A DNA stretch of 64,000 bases, from NCBI GenBank assembly GCA_033297205.1, contig MU859111.1, positions 1-64,000 of the forward strand, read 5' to 3'. A program made the position numbers and the translations under genes. Under the pieces are notes generated by a model. That model saw nothing but the letters and a program-made list of their open reading frames with translations. It was not told where the DNA came from and searched no databases. This stretch comes from Pseudoneurospora amorphoporcata. Its lineage: Eukaryota > Ascomycota > Sordariomycetes > Sordariales > Sordariaceae. Positions 12,021-24,097 of the stretch are shown piece after piece (within the stretch, counting starts at the first letter, position 1; every line of letters begins with the position of its first letter).

Positions 12021-14182
12021 TTAGATGAGCAAGTAATCCCATCCCTTGACCTGCATGACATCTCGCCACTTGACGTAAGGCTCTTGTTGCTGAGAAGATG
12101 AAGTGCCTGCTGCCGCCTTAGAAGCCTCGTACGTCGCCAGGACGGCCTCATACTGCACCCAGATCTCGCGAAGGAGGACGATCATGCGGCCAAAGCTGCC
12201 CGAGTTGGCCGCGTCGCCGAGCTGGGCGATGCGGTTCTCGAAGAAGTTGCGGAAAGAGGAGCCTGGCACGCTGACGGATCCACCGATCAGGTAGACCCAG
12301 GTGAGCGAGCGGTCATACCCGTTGACCCCCGAGGGGATCAGCTGGAGGACCGCGGTGAGCTTCTCAACGAGACCCATGCAGCTAGGCTGGGCAGGATGGA
12401 AGCCCGGGACGAGGCTGCAGAGGTAGATGCGAGCAGCAAGACGGAAGGCGGCGGTGATGTTCTTGCTCAGCTGCTTAGGGCTCAGGGTCCCGTTGGCGTT
12501 GTAGGGCTCGACGAGCGTGCCCTCGTTGAGCTCGGTCTTGCTGATCTCGTCGCCAAGGCCACGAACGTGCTGGCAAAGGGTAATGTCGTCCATGCCCTGG
12601 TTCTTGAGCGACTCGAGGCAGGCAATCTCTGAGATGAGGTACATGACGCGATCCTCGCAACCCATCAACTCACGCAAGCCGAGCGAGTGGTTGTTAACCG
12701 AAAGATGCTTGTTGCGGTAGGTGTGCGCGAACATGGGAGAACCGCCCAGCATGGTGGCGCCCAAGATGTCAATCCAAGATGTAAGTGTCATGTTGAAAGG
12801 GGTATGGGCGAGGGGCTTGGCAAGATCCGAAACAAGTCCAGCAAGATCGAGCTTCTGCACAAGCGATACCACGGCTTGGAAATGCTGGTGCCAGGGAATA
12901 TCGGGAAGAGTATCCTCAGGACGGCCAACAATGCACTGGAAGAAAATCAAGCCAAGGGTAGCATCGAGAATTGGCTGGTGGTTCTCATCGCGATTGAGCG
13001 CCTCACACAGCCAGGTGATGGTGGCATAGCGGTGACGCATAATATCGTTGTCAATCTCCTCGCTCTGAATACCCGTCGTAGACTTGAAGTGTTGCGCCGC
13101 AATGCTCAAGCAGCAGTGCAGGTAACCCTTGTTGTTGGCAAGTGATGGGAGAATAAGCTCGGAACTGATTGACCCATGCTGGTTGGATTCCAGAATTGGG
13201 AAGATGGTCGGAAGAACGTGTTGAACGAAGTGGTCGAAGAGCTTCTGATCGCCCTCATCCAGCTCAACTGCCACCTGCGAAGAAGCCATCGCCGGATCGC
13301 AGGCAAAGTCGAAGAAGTTTGCATTAAATGTCTCCTCCGTCAACGACTCCCTCCGCTCCGAGAACACCTGCTCGGTCCATTCACCTTCCAGAGGGAATGA
13401 CGGGACAATTGTACCCGGAGGAGGCGGGGTCTGATATGTGCTGAAGGTTGATACTGTTGATTCACGAAGGGCCGGGACATCGTTAATGAATATTTGCCGC
13501 TCGGTCTTCATGTCGATCTCATACGGAGAGAAGGGTGGAAAGATGAAATCTCCGTTGACGTTTATTTGTGGTGTCGCAAATGGTGTGAAATCCTGGCCGC
13601 TGTGAGGGCTGTTGAAGTCGAAGCCAAAATGTGAGTCGATCGAAGCGGACCTGTTGCGATCAAGCGGGTCCGAAAAGGTCGCTGACGTCGGGAGCGAGTG
13701 CGAGAGGCCGGGCGGTGTGTTGATTGAAGTCTGAATGGTGTGCGATGACTTCTCCGAAAGCTTCTTCCTCTTGATGATCATCTTGATATCGTCCTTGTGC
13801 TTCCTCCGCAAATCGTTATTGCTCCACCACATTGGCCTCTTGTATTCGCAGCAAAGCCCAAGATGCTTGCAAGCTGTGCACATGGGAGAACGCTCGTCGC
13901 ACTTCTTCCTCCTCAACCTGCATGTGTAACATCCTTCACGTCGTCAAGTCAGCTTTCCTGGTCCAGCGTTGTCGAAAAGAAGTGCGTAAGTGATAAGATA
14001 GCAGTAGTAAATAAGGGAAACAAACCTGTCCTTGAGCGGCGATGCATCTGTGTCTTTTGCTTTGGCGCGGCATTGGTGCCGGCCTTTGCGGCCGCCTTGG
14101 TCTTGGTTGTTGTTGTGGTCGTCATGTTGACTGAGGATGTCTTCGTGATGTCTCCGTGGTGGTTGGGGGGGCGTGTTGACAT
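12021..14182 (-). CDS. adv-1: Zn2Cys6 transcription factor PRO1/ADV-1, regulator of sexual development and cell fusion
   Basis: Two exons, 14182-14026 and 13933-12021, are joined by a phase-1 intron (GTTTGT donor, GTGAAG acceptor). They encode 689 residues. The splice creates the binuclear zinc cluster CYTCRLRRKKCDERSPMC, then CTACKHLGLCC, six cysteines in the GAL4-type spacing, preceded by a Thr/Lys/Ala-rich N-terminus. After a Ser/Pro-rich linker comes a fungal-specific transcription factor domain (LFDHFVQHVLPTIFPILE onward), ending in WRDVMQVKGWDYLLI. I recognise this as the Sordariales PRO1/ADV-1 family, nuclear regulators needed for fruiting-body maturation and hyphal fusion. The Met at 14182 is chosen over 14233 and 14125 because it gives the 689-residue length I remember for PRO1; both other Met codons are in frame. 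No key residue is missing. Its 5' side faces the 14.5 kb gene-free stretch. Confidence 0.88.
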
Positions 14183-16304
14183 TTGTACCCTTCTTGTATG
14201 GGAAGTACCTCTTTTAGGTGAGTTATGGAGCACAGCACCGGGGATCCAGGGGGTGGTGGGGGGTGCTAGCGGAGAGGGGGTGGTCGGGACCAGGGGTGGT
14301 GAACTTCAGCTAGGCCGAGGAAAATGGGCAGGGCCTCTCTATCCGCTCGTCGGTCCAGAAGGTCCCAGGGGCAAATCGCTAGGGGGCTTATATCCAAAAA
14401 CCCTCTCTTGTATCAGATTATTAGATTATTTGTATCGCCGAATGAATGACTGAATCGTGAGCAAGTCCGGCTTGCATGTGAACTGGGGTCGGAAGTTGGT
14501 TCGATGATGAACTCGTCGAGTCGAAAGACGTTTGACTGGGTAGCGTGAGGTTGAGTGTAATTAAAAGAGAGAGGAAAAAGGTTTGTTGACTGGACTGGAC
14601 TGGACGACACCTGGATCTCACTATCCTTCTCTTCAATTTTGGCCTGGAGATGAGAAGACCAAACCGAAACGTTGAGAGAGAAGTGGGCAAATTCTTATAT
14701 CAGGCCCGGTCGATGGGCCAGCGTGTGGTGCAGAGCTGTGCTCGATCGGTGATTGCTCAACTGTTCTATTTTTGAAAAGCGGGCTAATTAACTGCTTTTC
14801 CCGATTTGACCCCCTAGCTGCGTTAGTTGGTGCCCTACTGTACTGCCGTGGTATCGACGGCGGACGGTGGTACCTACGGGAGAAGCTGTCCAAGGCACAC
14901 AGGCACACGCACAACCTCACAGACGCACAGGGCTGCTGCTGGCCTGCTGCTGTTGTCCTCACGAGGTTCCGGTTCTTCTTGCTCTTTGGACAGGGTAGGC
15001 CAAGGAATCCCGCTCATTGGTGATGGCGGTCGCCCGGAAGGTCTCACTCGGATGTGGGAGGGGACCAGGACGACCCAACAGGACCCCACCGCTGATGGTA
15101 TCCAGGCCAGGGGGGATGGAAGGGCAAGGGGTACGGATGAGGGCAAGTGTCGTGTAACTAGCGGCGTGCAAGGGTAGCATCAACGCTAGGAGAGGCAGGG
15201 CATGGGCAGGTATTGACAGGTATTGACAGGGTATCTCGTCCAGGGTACGGAGGCCATTCACGGAAAAAGATGGCTGCAGGGGAAAGCGAAGGAGCTGTTG
15301 AGCAACCAAAAGGGCACCTCATGCGTGCTGAAGGCCGACTTGGCCGGGAGCTCATTGGCACGGGAGTCAGCACGAGTGCAAACCGGCGAGATACATGGGT
15401 GTAATCCGGGCAAAATAATGGGGGAGCCAACGTTGAGACAGACATGCTTGACTCTCTTTGGCAACTCCCGCCGTCTGATATCAAACTAGACAAGCCAAAG
15501 GGTCCGCTGATCGCCAGACCTGTGACTCCGAATAACTTTTTTTTTTGTTGTTGTTGTGAGCCCATGGCCGTTGTGTCGACGAGATTTGCCATGTATCCGT
15601 TGTGAGAGCAGGCTTTCATGTGAAGAGCCAACAGATTCGCCGCTTGGCCTCGAGATAGGGGCAGCTGAGAGGCTGACGGACAAAAAAGACAATGAACTTG
15701 TCAAGACCAACAGGGCTTGGTTATCAGATATGGGATGGACAGTTGGAAGCGAAGAATGACATGCCCGCAACCGAGAAAGCGAGCACGAGAATTCGTTGAC
15801 GCCAGGTGGTATTATGGCTGACCGACCGGAACAATGCAATGGTTGTCCCGTAATTGTGTCTTGCCTGTTCGACACACCCATCTCTGCCGTCTTTTTCCAA
15901 CCCTACCTTTTGGTCGGGGACGTCGAATGGCTGCGTGCGCATTATTCCACCATCACACCAAATCCATGCCAAGTCTGGAAAGAAAGAGAAGAACCTCTTG
16001 AGCTCTTCGCAGAAATATGGCTTTTTTTTTTTGCGCTGGTTCCTGGGTGGTAGTCGCATGCTGGTCCGTATCCGGATCACATAACTGGTCCCGGTGATGA
16101 GGAGAATGATGCTGTCTCTCTCTTTCCCCAGACATGGTCAGTGGGAAGAGCAAATGCCCGTCGCATCGCAATAATTCCCCGTCTCTCACCCTCGCAATCT
16201 CGGTGGATGAGCGTCGGCTTTCGGCTTGTGGGAGGGCTTGGGCTTGGGGATCCATCTCTGGGGCTAGGACTGCTTGGTGTTAGGGCATGGTGAGACCCGT
16301 ATCA

Positions 16305-16359
16305 CCACCTATCGTCCACCTATCGTCCACCTATCGTCCACCTATCGTCCACCTATCGT
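16305..16359. repeat. Tandem repeat, 11-bp unit x 5
   Basis: Five perfect head-to-tail copies of CCACCTATCGT (16305-16315 through 16349-16359). The unit is not a multiple of three and lies in non-coding DNA. It is a minisatellite, or possibly an array of a protein-binding site; nothing in the flanks decides between these. Confidence 0.9.
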
Positions 16360-19300
16360 GCCGTCGTCGCCGGCCTGCCGAGAGATCATTTGGACACTCT
16401 TTGACATAGGGGCGAGATCGGGCTTTCAGGAGGAGCCTCCGGATGGGCATTTTCTGGCGAGTCTGTTCGTGTTTTGAAATGTCAAATCTGAAGAGCCCGC
16501 AAATCATCAGGGTCTGTCGGAGGACGGCCTTCGGATTGGCCGCCTCGCTCTCCAGTCGAGAACTGGCGTGGTGTGGCCCAGCCAGGCCCAGACATGATGA
16601 ACATAGCCGCAAGGCAAACATCCACCACAAGGAGAGCAGGACTGCAGGAGCACTGAACGCCCTGAGAAGAATGTACACTAGGTACCTGATCGCGATCGGA
16701 AGTTACCACGACACTTGTCTTCTGTGCTGTCGAGAGCAGCTGCGACATGTAGACGGGTAGCGAGGCAGGGACCGAGAGACCTGGACGGTCAGAGACGGGA
16801 AGTGCTCTCGGTGGTGGTTGCCAGCCAGAAGAGTCTGTTGAAGACATGAGAGAAAAAAATCTGCAAGAGGGCCGATAACGACCGTGATTCGTCCATGATT
16901 CGACCATCAGTGTGACGACTTTGCCCTAGTGCAGATGTAGTGCAGACATGGCTGCGGCCCGCGACGGCATTCAGCTGAGATTGGCCCGCTCAACGAGATC
17001 GACTGGGATGTTGAGCAAGGGTGCGGCAGGCATTAATCGAAGCTTCCTCCAATCACTTCTGTGATGTGCAAGGGCAAGCTCGGGTGGGGTGCAGTGATGG
17101 AGCGGTAGGGTGGTGAAGTAGTGGAGATGGTGGACTGTTCTTGCTGTCGCGGGGTCTGCACTTGCTTCTGCGAGGTACGTACCGAAATCCTTGCGCTCTC
17201 CCATCCTGGACCATGTCGTCGACTCGACTTACCGGCCTCATCAAAAAGGATTTGCTAGACTTTCGTTCGCTTTTTCTTCTTGGCACCAAAAACCTCCTTG
17301 CTTTTTCACTGTGGCATGACCTTGTTGTCTCCATCTCCCGAACCAGCCTTGCTTGCTTGTCGAACGACTCGAAGGCAACGAGGACGGAGGACGACGACGC
17401 CGACACTTACGGCAATGACTACGAGCAACCCGACGTCTCTTGACCGTGCCCAACGCCGATAGCGCGCACTTTGGTGTCGAGCCGGGAATGAATTCGGTGA
17501 GAACACCCGCACCTCAGCCATGTGCTGCTATTCACCTTCAGCATGACCGGCTTCCACGAATGCCTCGATATGGCTCTCTCATTGAACATGAACAGTCGGT
17601 GGACTAATTAACCGCTCAGCTTCCATTTTCGGACAGATTAACCCGTTTATTGCTGACAGGACCAGCAGGATCCTCTGCCGACCTGCCGTAGTCCCACAGC
17701 AGTTCCACAGGTCCAGTGTGATGGAATTTTCCCTCATTACAGTTGTGGGCTAATTTTGGGCTCAATCTGCAAGACATCACCAAGTGGTACTTCCGGCTCC
17801 GTCATCGTCCCCGCCCTTTAAGCTGCTGCATGCAAGTATTTAGTCCTTTTGCTATTTTTACCCTTGTCCACCACACTTGTTCTTTCCCCGCACCTCATCG
17901 TTCGCCCAATTGGGAATTTCACCGATGAAGATAATTAGCCCGATCACCTGCACTTAACACGTTCATCAAGCTGGGCCTCACATTCGCTTCCGCATCACAT
18001 CGGGGCTGACCTGTCCGCGATCACCGAGTGATCACGACAGTCGACCTTTGGGGAACGTGGGATTGTGCTGACATCCCCCACAAGAGATTTGCATGCACTA
18101 AGATTTTTAGGTGCGATCTGAGCGGCGCATGTCGAGCTTCCATCCTTGAAGCATTTATTGACGATCATAAACGATTCAGTTGCAAGGACATCGCACTTCG
18201 ATGTCGTTGATGTTTGTTTACTTTCGCATTTTACACCAAGGGGCATTGTCTCGGCAACTACGGCATCACGACATTCATTCTGAGATATGACGTTCGTCTG
18301 GAGTTGAGGCGCACGGAGCTCATGTCCTAAACGGCAAGGTCACGGTGTGATATCACATCTTCATTTCGCTCACCTTCGTCCTTGCGGGGTTAGTGTCAGA
18401 TTCTGGCCGCGCTCATCAGCGGAAAGGACCGTTCTTTTAGTACGGTGTAGCTCGCGGAGGCGGACAAGGGGCTATCTTGTGGTGTTTTTCAGATTCACCG
18501 CGAGAGCCGTACCCAGTCCAGCCGGTGTATGACCTCGCCAAATATCAGGGCAATTCATCATGACGGTGAGCATTGCAATCATGGGGACAATGATCAGACT
18601 CACCGTGGATGAGCAGTGGTTACGCCAAGAGCCGGTCGCCGATCGATCTTCAATTGCGCCGTAATACGGTTCAGATGTCTCCGCCAGCACTCTTTTACAG
18701 TTAAGCTTACGGGAATTGCTTTCACAACGGGAATAAAAACTCGTGGAAAGGGCCAATCAGAGGAGAAGGTAACGATCTGATAGTTGTGATCAGGACTCGT
18801 GAGGGACTTTTCCTGAAACGGACTCACGAACCACGGGAAGTGAACCGCTTCCCGCAAACCCTCATCGTGTCCCCTGTCAGCGTGAAGATCCTCATGAAAA
18901 CAAAGTGTTGGCAGTCTTCTACGATGACCGTACACGAGTTGATCGAAAGCGAGTCCGATATCCGTTGATGGTATGGATATCTCTCCGCTTTCAAGCGAAA
19001 TAGCGGAGCATAAAGCAAGCATCTCAACGGCCTCTAAAAGCTCGGTGACACGGGGCCAGAAAATCAAAGACATCTCTCAGAACAACTGGCCTACGCTAAG
19101 ACCTAACGGTTTTCTTTGATAGGTGGCTAACACGAGGTTGGCAAAAGCAAGATGAGTCGCACAAGCTGTGTGTTGTCTTACTCTCTTTCCCTCTTGGGAT
19201 GCGAGATCAGTTATTGACCAACCACCTCTCTAGGATCCTTCATGGCCAACCTTTTCACTTGTCTCTTCTACCCCTCTTTTTCTTCCCACACCTTTTTGCG

Positions 19301-22300
19301 CCTCCCCGGCCATCATATCATCAACTATCTGGGCCCTGGTCAACCTACCAAGCCAGGCAAGCCGAAGAGGAGCTCAGCAATCAGTGAACGGACCATCATG
19401 AAGCCAGCCAGCCCAGTGTCCGTAAATCGAGGAGCAAGATGATTCAATGCACCGCGAAAATCCGTCACTCCAATTTCGAAATGTGACCGTGACATAAAGA
19501 TCGATGATTGCGGAGACCCGGTATCAACCATATATTTGCAAGGGCTCTCTTCAGCAACTGAGCCTGAATGTGAGCAACACTGGTTTCTCAAATGTGATTG
19601 CAAACCCAGGCAACACTTTTGTTTGCGATGCTCGATTTTTAATGGCGTAATTTGCGTTCAAAGGGGTGCATCTGAAAGCTGAAGTGGACGACACATGAGA
19701 TCCACACAATATCACATAAAAATCAGCAAGCCAATACTACCTCAGACAACACGAACTAACCACAACCTGCAGAGTAAAAAGAATCCTACGAGAATTGCCG
19801 CAGAGAGGGAAGAACCCTCGCTTCTTTTTGCCGAAATCTACCGCACAACAGGCCACGGACTTATCAGTCTTCGAACAAGGATTCGTATATCATTTTCTTC
19901 GTGATGCCACTTCCCGTGGTGTTGCACACACCATTTACAGTCCAAGTTCCCAGAATTCCCAGAACCCGGACCAAAAGCTCTCCAGGTTTCCTGGCGGCTT
20001 CCGACTAATCTGCGAACAGGGTGGCCGCTTTTGCGGTTGCAGGAGGAAAGCCTCTTTTTGAGAAGTCAAACTTTGTGGGCGTTGCGTTGCAACTGCAAAA
20101 AAGAAGGTTGCAGTTACGTTCATTGAGGAGCCCAGTTGCAACCAATACCCACCACGCTTTCCCACAACGGACTGGATAACTGTGCCTTCCAGACGCCGAA
20201 ACAAAACTTCGCCCCTCTTCTTCTGCTTCTCTGTCTCCTCACATTCTCTGCGGCCTTTTCACTTGAAGACGGCCGCATAGCGTGGATGTCATGTGAACTC
20301 GGAGACTCGTTCACACCATTCCTTCCTCGAAGTGTGATTGGTTGGATGGAGGGGAAAGGTTCAAATATCTAATGTTTTTGGGGTGGGTAGGATCGGTTGG
20401 ATATTCACACGGGCTCACGGGCTTCCAGAGCCGAAAAGACCATGAGAATACAGACGAGGTTTTTGCGACAGATACAAGCGTGTACATATACAGCTGGGAG
20501 AAACATTGCACCCGCACCGCGGAGCCGGAAGCTGTTTTGCTTGTTACTAATAGCTATCTTACCAAACAACGAGAGATGCCACATGAACGACACGAGCAGC
20601 TTTGAATGGGAAGCAACACCCGGGGTTGCACCAGAACAAGAGCAGGAGCATCAACAAGAGAGGGCCTTGATGATACGGTGATGGGATTCCATAGCTATCG
20701 AGGAGATGTGAATTACTTACCGGATTCAAACAAACTTCAAAGCATCTCTCCTAGGCCATCTAAAACCAAGAACCAACCAAATCGCAGCATCAATCCCATC
20801 GCTTACAACATACATCCTGTTCGCAGGTCGCAGTCGAATCAGGTAGGTAGGTAGTATTTTACACCAACACCAAAATTCGAGATCTAACAGATCCCTTTAG
20901 TGCCGTGTATCTCCATGCTTGTGTGATAACATAGGTACACACAACCAACCTGCGTCAATAATTGGAACCCCCAAAATCTTCAACAACCATCATCCCAATT
21001 CCCAACCACCACACATGAAGCACATACTGTAAGCAGTGAGACGGGCTTCCCGCCCGTTCACCGTGTTCGGTCGAAGAATGCGAAAATGTGAGTGATACTG
21101 CATTGAATGGGGGTCGCCGTTGGTATCTGCCATTGAGATTTCGAGAAGGGAACCTATCAGAACAATCACTTTATTTCTTGCGCACGCAAAATCGCCCCCT
21201 TTCCACACACACACACAGACAAACTTGCTGCAGTGCGCGATGCAATGCGAATTCATCAATCTCGACGCAGGAACGTTAACGATATCTAATGTACGGTCTC
21301 TCAAGGATTCTCACTGGCTGACCTCAATACGATGTGAAAATGCTAGGTATAGACCGGGCAGAGGCCGGCTAGGATGAGATATGAATCATAAACCCGTACC
21401 TTGCGTATAAGCAAACCTACACCACTATCACGACATCCAATCTCGGCGGCAGTATCACCACACCACACCCATTTCATACCAAAACAGACCAATTCAGACC
21501 AGAACCCCCAATATGCGGATGCGGGCGGGCTTGAATTTTTTACACGGTTTCATATTTCATGTAAATGAATCCAATTCACATATCCTCCGACACCGTTGCA
21601 GGCAAATAAGTTAATGTAAGTCGGGTCATTCCGGGCGGCATATCCTGTACATGACCCCCTTACAGATACGGGACCCTGACACCATTTCTTCTTCCACTGC
21701 GTGCTGTGGATGGAAACATATGTACATACCCGTTTTTCTCACACCGATGCTTTTCTGTCTTTTCCCAAACTTGTCAAAGAAGGTTGATGGGATGCATGAT
21801 GATGGATCGCGAGTTTGTCTCATACCATGAAGACTATAAAGAGAAAGGCGCGAAAACCAATCACAACTTCATTTAATTGATTACTCCAAGACAGGACAAG
21901 ATGCTTCCAATAATCCAACAATTGATTGGTCTCAGCGCATAGAAGCTCTATTCTTCAACAACGCCGCAGTACTGCATGCTGCAACCTGCCCGTTGCCGTC
22001 TCCACGTCTGCACTCTATCTGCACTCTATAGGACATACAGTAGATGCTAATATCTGCGTCTAAGCGGTCCACTCGGGGTCTTCGTTTCACGAAACACCAC
22101 ATCTCTACCGCTTCGAAACGGTTGCGTCTTCTTGGAATTCGAGAGTGGTAAAAGAGCAAGCAAGGTCCAACCCAGCATACCATACAACAATTCAGACTCA
22201 AAAAGATTGTGAATAGTACGGATACCTACTTACAGCTTCCATCCATATCCCATGTCCATGTCCTCTAACCCGCATCTGCCCGTTGCTGGCAACAATAATG

Positions 22301-23421
22301 CACATGGTTTTATAAGGTAGTCCTGGCTTGTACTACATACCTTCGCCAAGTCGTTACTGGTCCTCCTTGTGTCTTCGAAAGGTCTGATAGGTCAATTCCA
22401 GTTCGCACGACATGGAAGTTTGGCTGAAGAACCAAAGACATGTGGTGGTTGATGTTCCTTTCCGAGACACGGACCACTTTTTGAGAAAGTTGTGGCTTGC
22501 AATTGCAGGTGCAGTTGCAGTAGGTGTGTCTTGGGAACGGTTGAGTTGTCAGTCAAGACATTGAGACATCTCCGTTGTTTAGTTGAAGCTGTCGTGAATC
22601 ATGAGGTTGGTTGATTGGTTGGTTGGTTGAGAGAACCTTAGTAGTTCTCGAATTTGTCCGAGCGTAGGTCGTCGGCGCCGATGAGACGAGACATATGGGA
22701 TGGAAGAGCCGAGACGGAACAGGCGGACGCACGCACGGGAGCCACATGTTCATCCCAACACATTTTTTTTTCCTCTTGCTTTTTTCGTCTCTTCGACATC
22801 GCCGATATCCGGACGGAAGGGATGGGATGCTTGCTTACACCTTTGCGCTTGCCGTCTTGTCTTGTCGCAGAAACGTCATCCAATGTTCTGCACCACATGA
22901 TAAAAAAAAGTCGCAGATAGCTCTTGACTTTTTGATTTGCTTACCCCGCGCATGAATGACCCTATCCGCGTACACAATTCAGGAACGAACAACCTTCTAT
23001 GATCACATACCATAACCCATTAATCCCATGGACTGGAAGGAGCAATGGAAGGAACAAAGAGTCGGTGTGTGTTTGCCTTCCCTGTTCCTAGCTGCTGTTC
23101 TCCGTTGCACAGCCTCTATCTGCTTCAAAAAAGAAGATCAGAAGTCGCAAGAAGACCGTGAAGAGAAAAAAGATTATCGAGTTACCCCAGCGTGGTGAAA
23201 TGCGTCACGATGCAGGCTTTGGGTCTTCGTCTCCTACGCTGCAGAGCCCTGTACGTACACAACGTGGACGCTTATGCTGTACTAGGCCGCCCGCTGGGCG
23301 ACCACATCTTTAGTGGGTGTAAGGAGGGAGCCATAGTTACAGTGCCTGTAAACTAAAGTCAGGGGCAAGGGTGTACCGCATTGCCCGTATACCTTACCGT
23401 GGGAGAAGTTTCCGGATTTTC

Positions 23422-24097
23422 CTTATCTTAGTGCTCAGACCTGCTTTCTTTTTTGGGCAGGGGGATATTGAATCTTTCCAATGTTTCCAGATTGTGGTCC
23501 GTGCATCGTTTCTTTCAGTGTATTTGTATGTATTGACTTAGAATGTCCAAAAAAGAGGTCTAAGTTCTCGATGCGCTCCTTATAGTAATCGACAAACAAA
23601 TACCTAAAATGCATGCTCAAAAACAGCTTCACTTCCAGATAGCGACATTACTATAAGACATATCAGCGAATATAAAGATGTACAGAGGTAGAGAATTTCA
23701 ATGCGGTTATTATAGTGTAATTCGTTTTCTGTCAATATGCTTAGAAATGTAATAGTTATCCTCGAGAGGATGAAAATGATAATTATCAGAAAATAGGTCG
23801 CGACTATAGTACTCAACATTGGCACTTTTTTCTATCCTAACTTTTTGAAAATTTCCATGTATAATCTATAATAGATTCTCACACTCTGAGTATATTTTTT
23901 TTAGTGATGCAACAAGATTTGGTAAAGTTATAAGGTAGTGATAGTGATGCCTGTGTTTGTAGATTGTTAAAGAGGGCACATCGAGAACTCAGACCTCTGG
24001 GGCGCATGTTAAATATATTACCCAAAACAGTAGTCTTGGCATTTTATCGATAAATTAACGTTACGCCCCGAAAAAGAGGTCTGAGCGCTGAGATAAG
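23422..24097. repeat. A+T-rich element bounded by nested inverted repeats (RIP-like relic)
   Basis: Outer arms at 23422-23442 and 24077-24097 are inverted copies sharing AGGTCTGAGC, then a short variable stretch, then AGATAAG. Inner arms at 23554-23576 and 23976-23998 are inverted copies sharing AGAGGTCT, then AAGTTCTCGATG (or a one-base variant). All four arms carry the same AGGTCT core, and the differences are mainly A/G, that is, transitions. Between the inner arms the DNA is very A+T-rich and rich in TpA with stops in all frames. This fits a small inverted-repeat transposon, perhaps inserted in itself or folded back, and later mutated by RIP. The family was not recognised and no clear target duplication was identified. 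Confidence 0.6.

Noticed and set aside
21042..21059. Short GC-rich hairpin resembling part of a 5S rRNA gene
   Set aside because: Only a six-base stem; the other conserved 5S blocks are absent around it.
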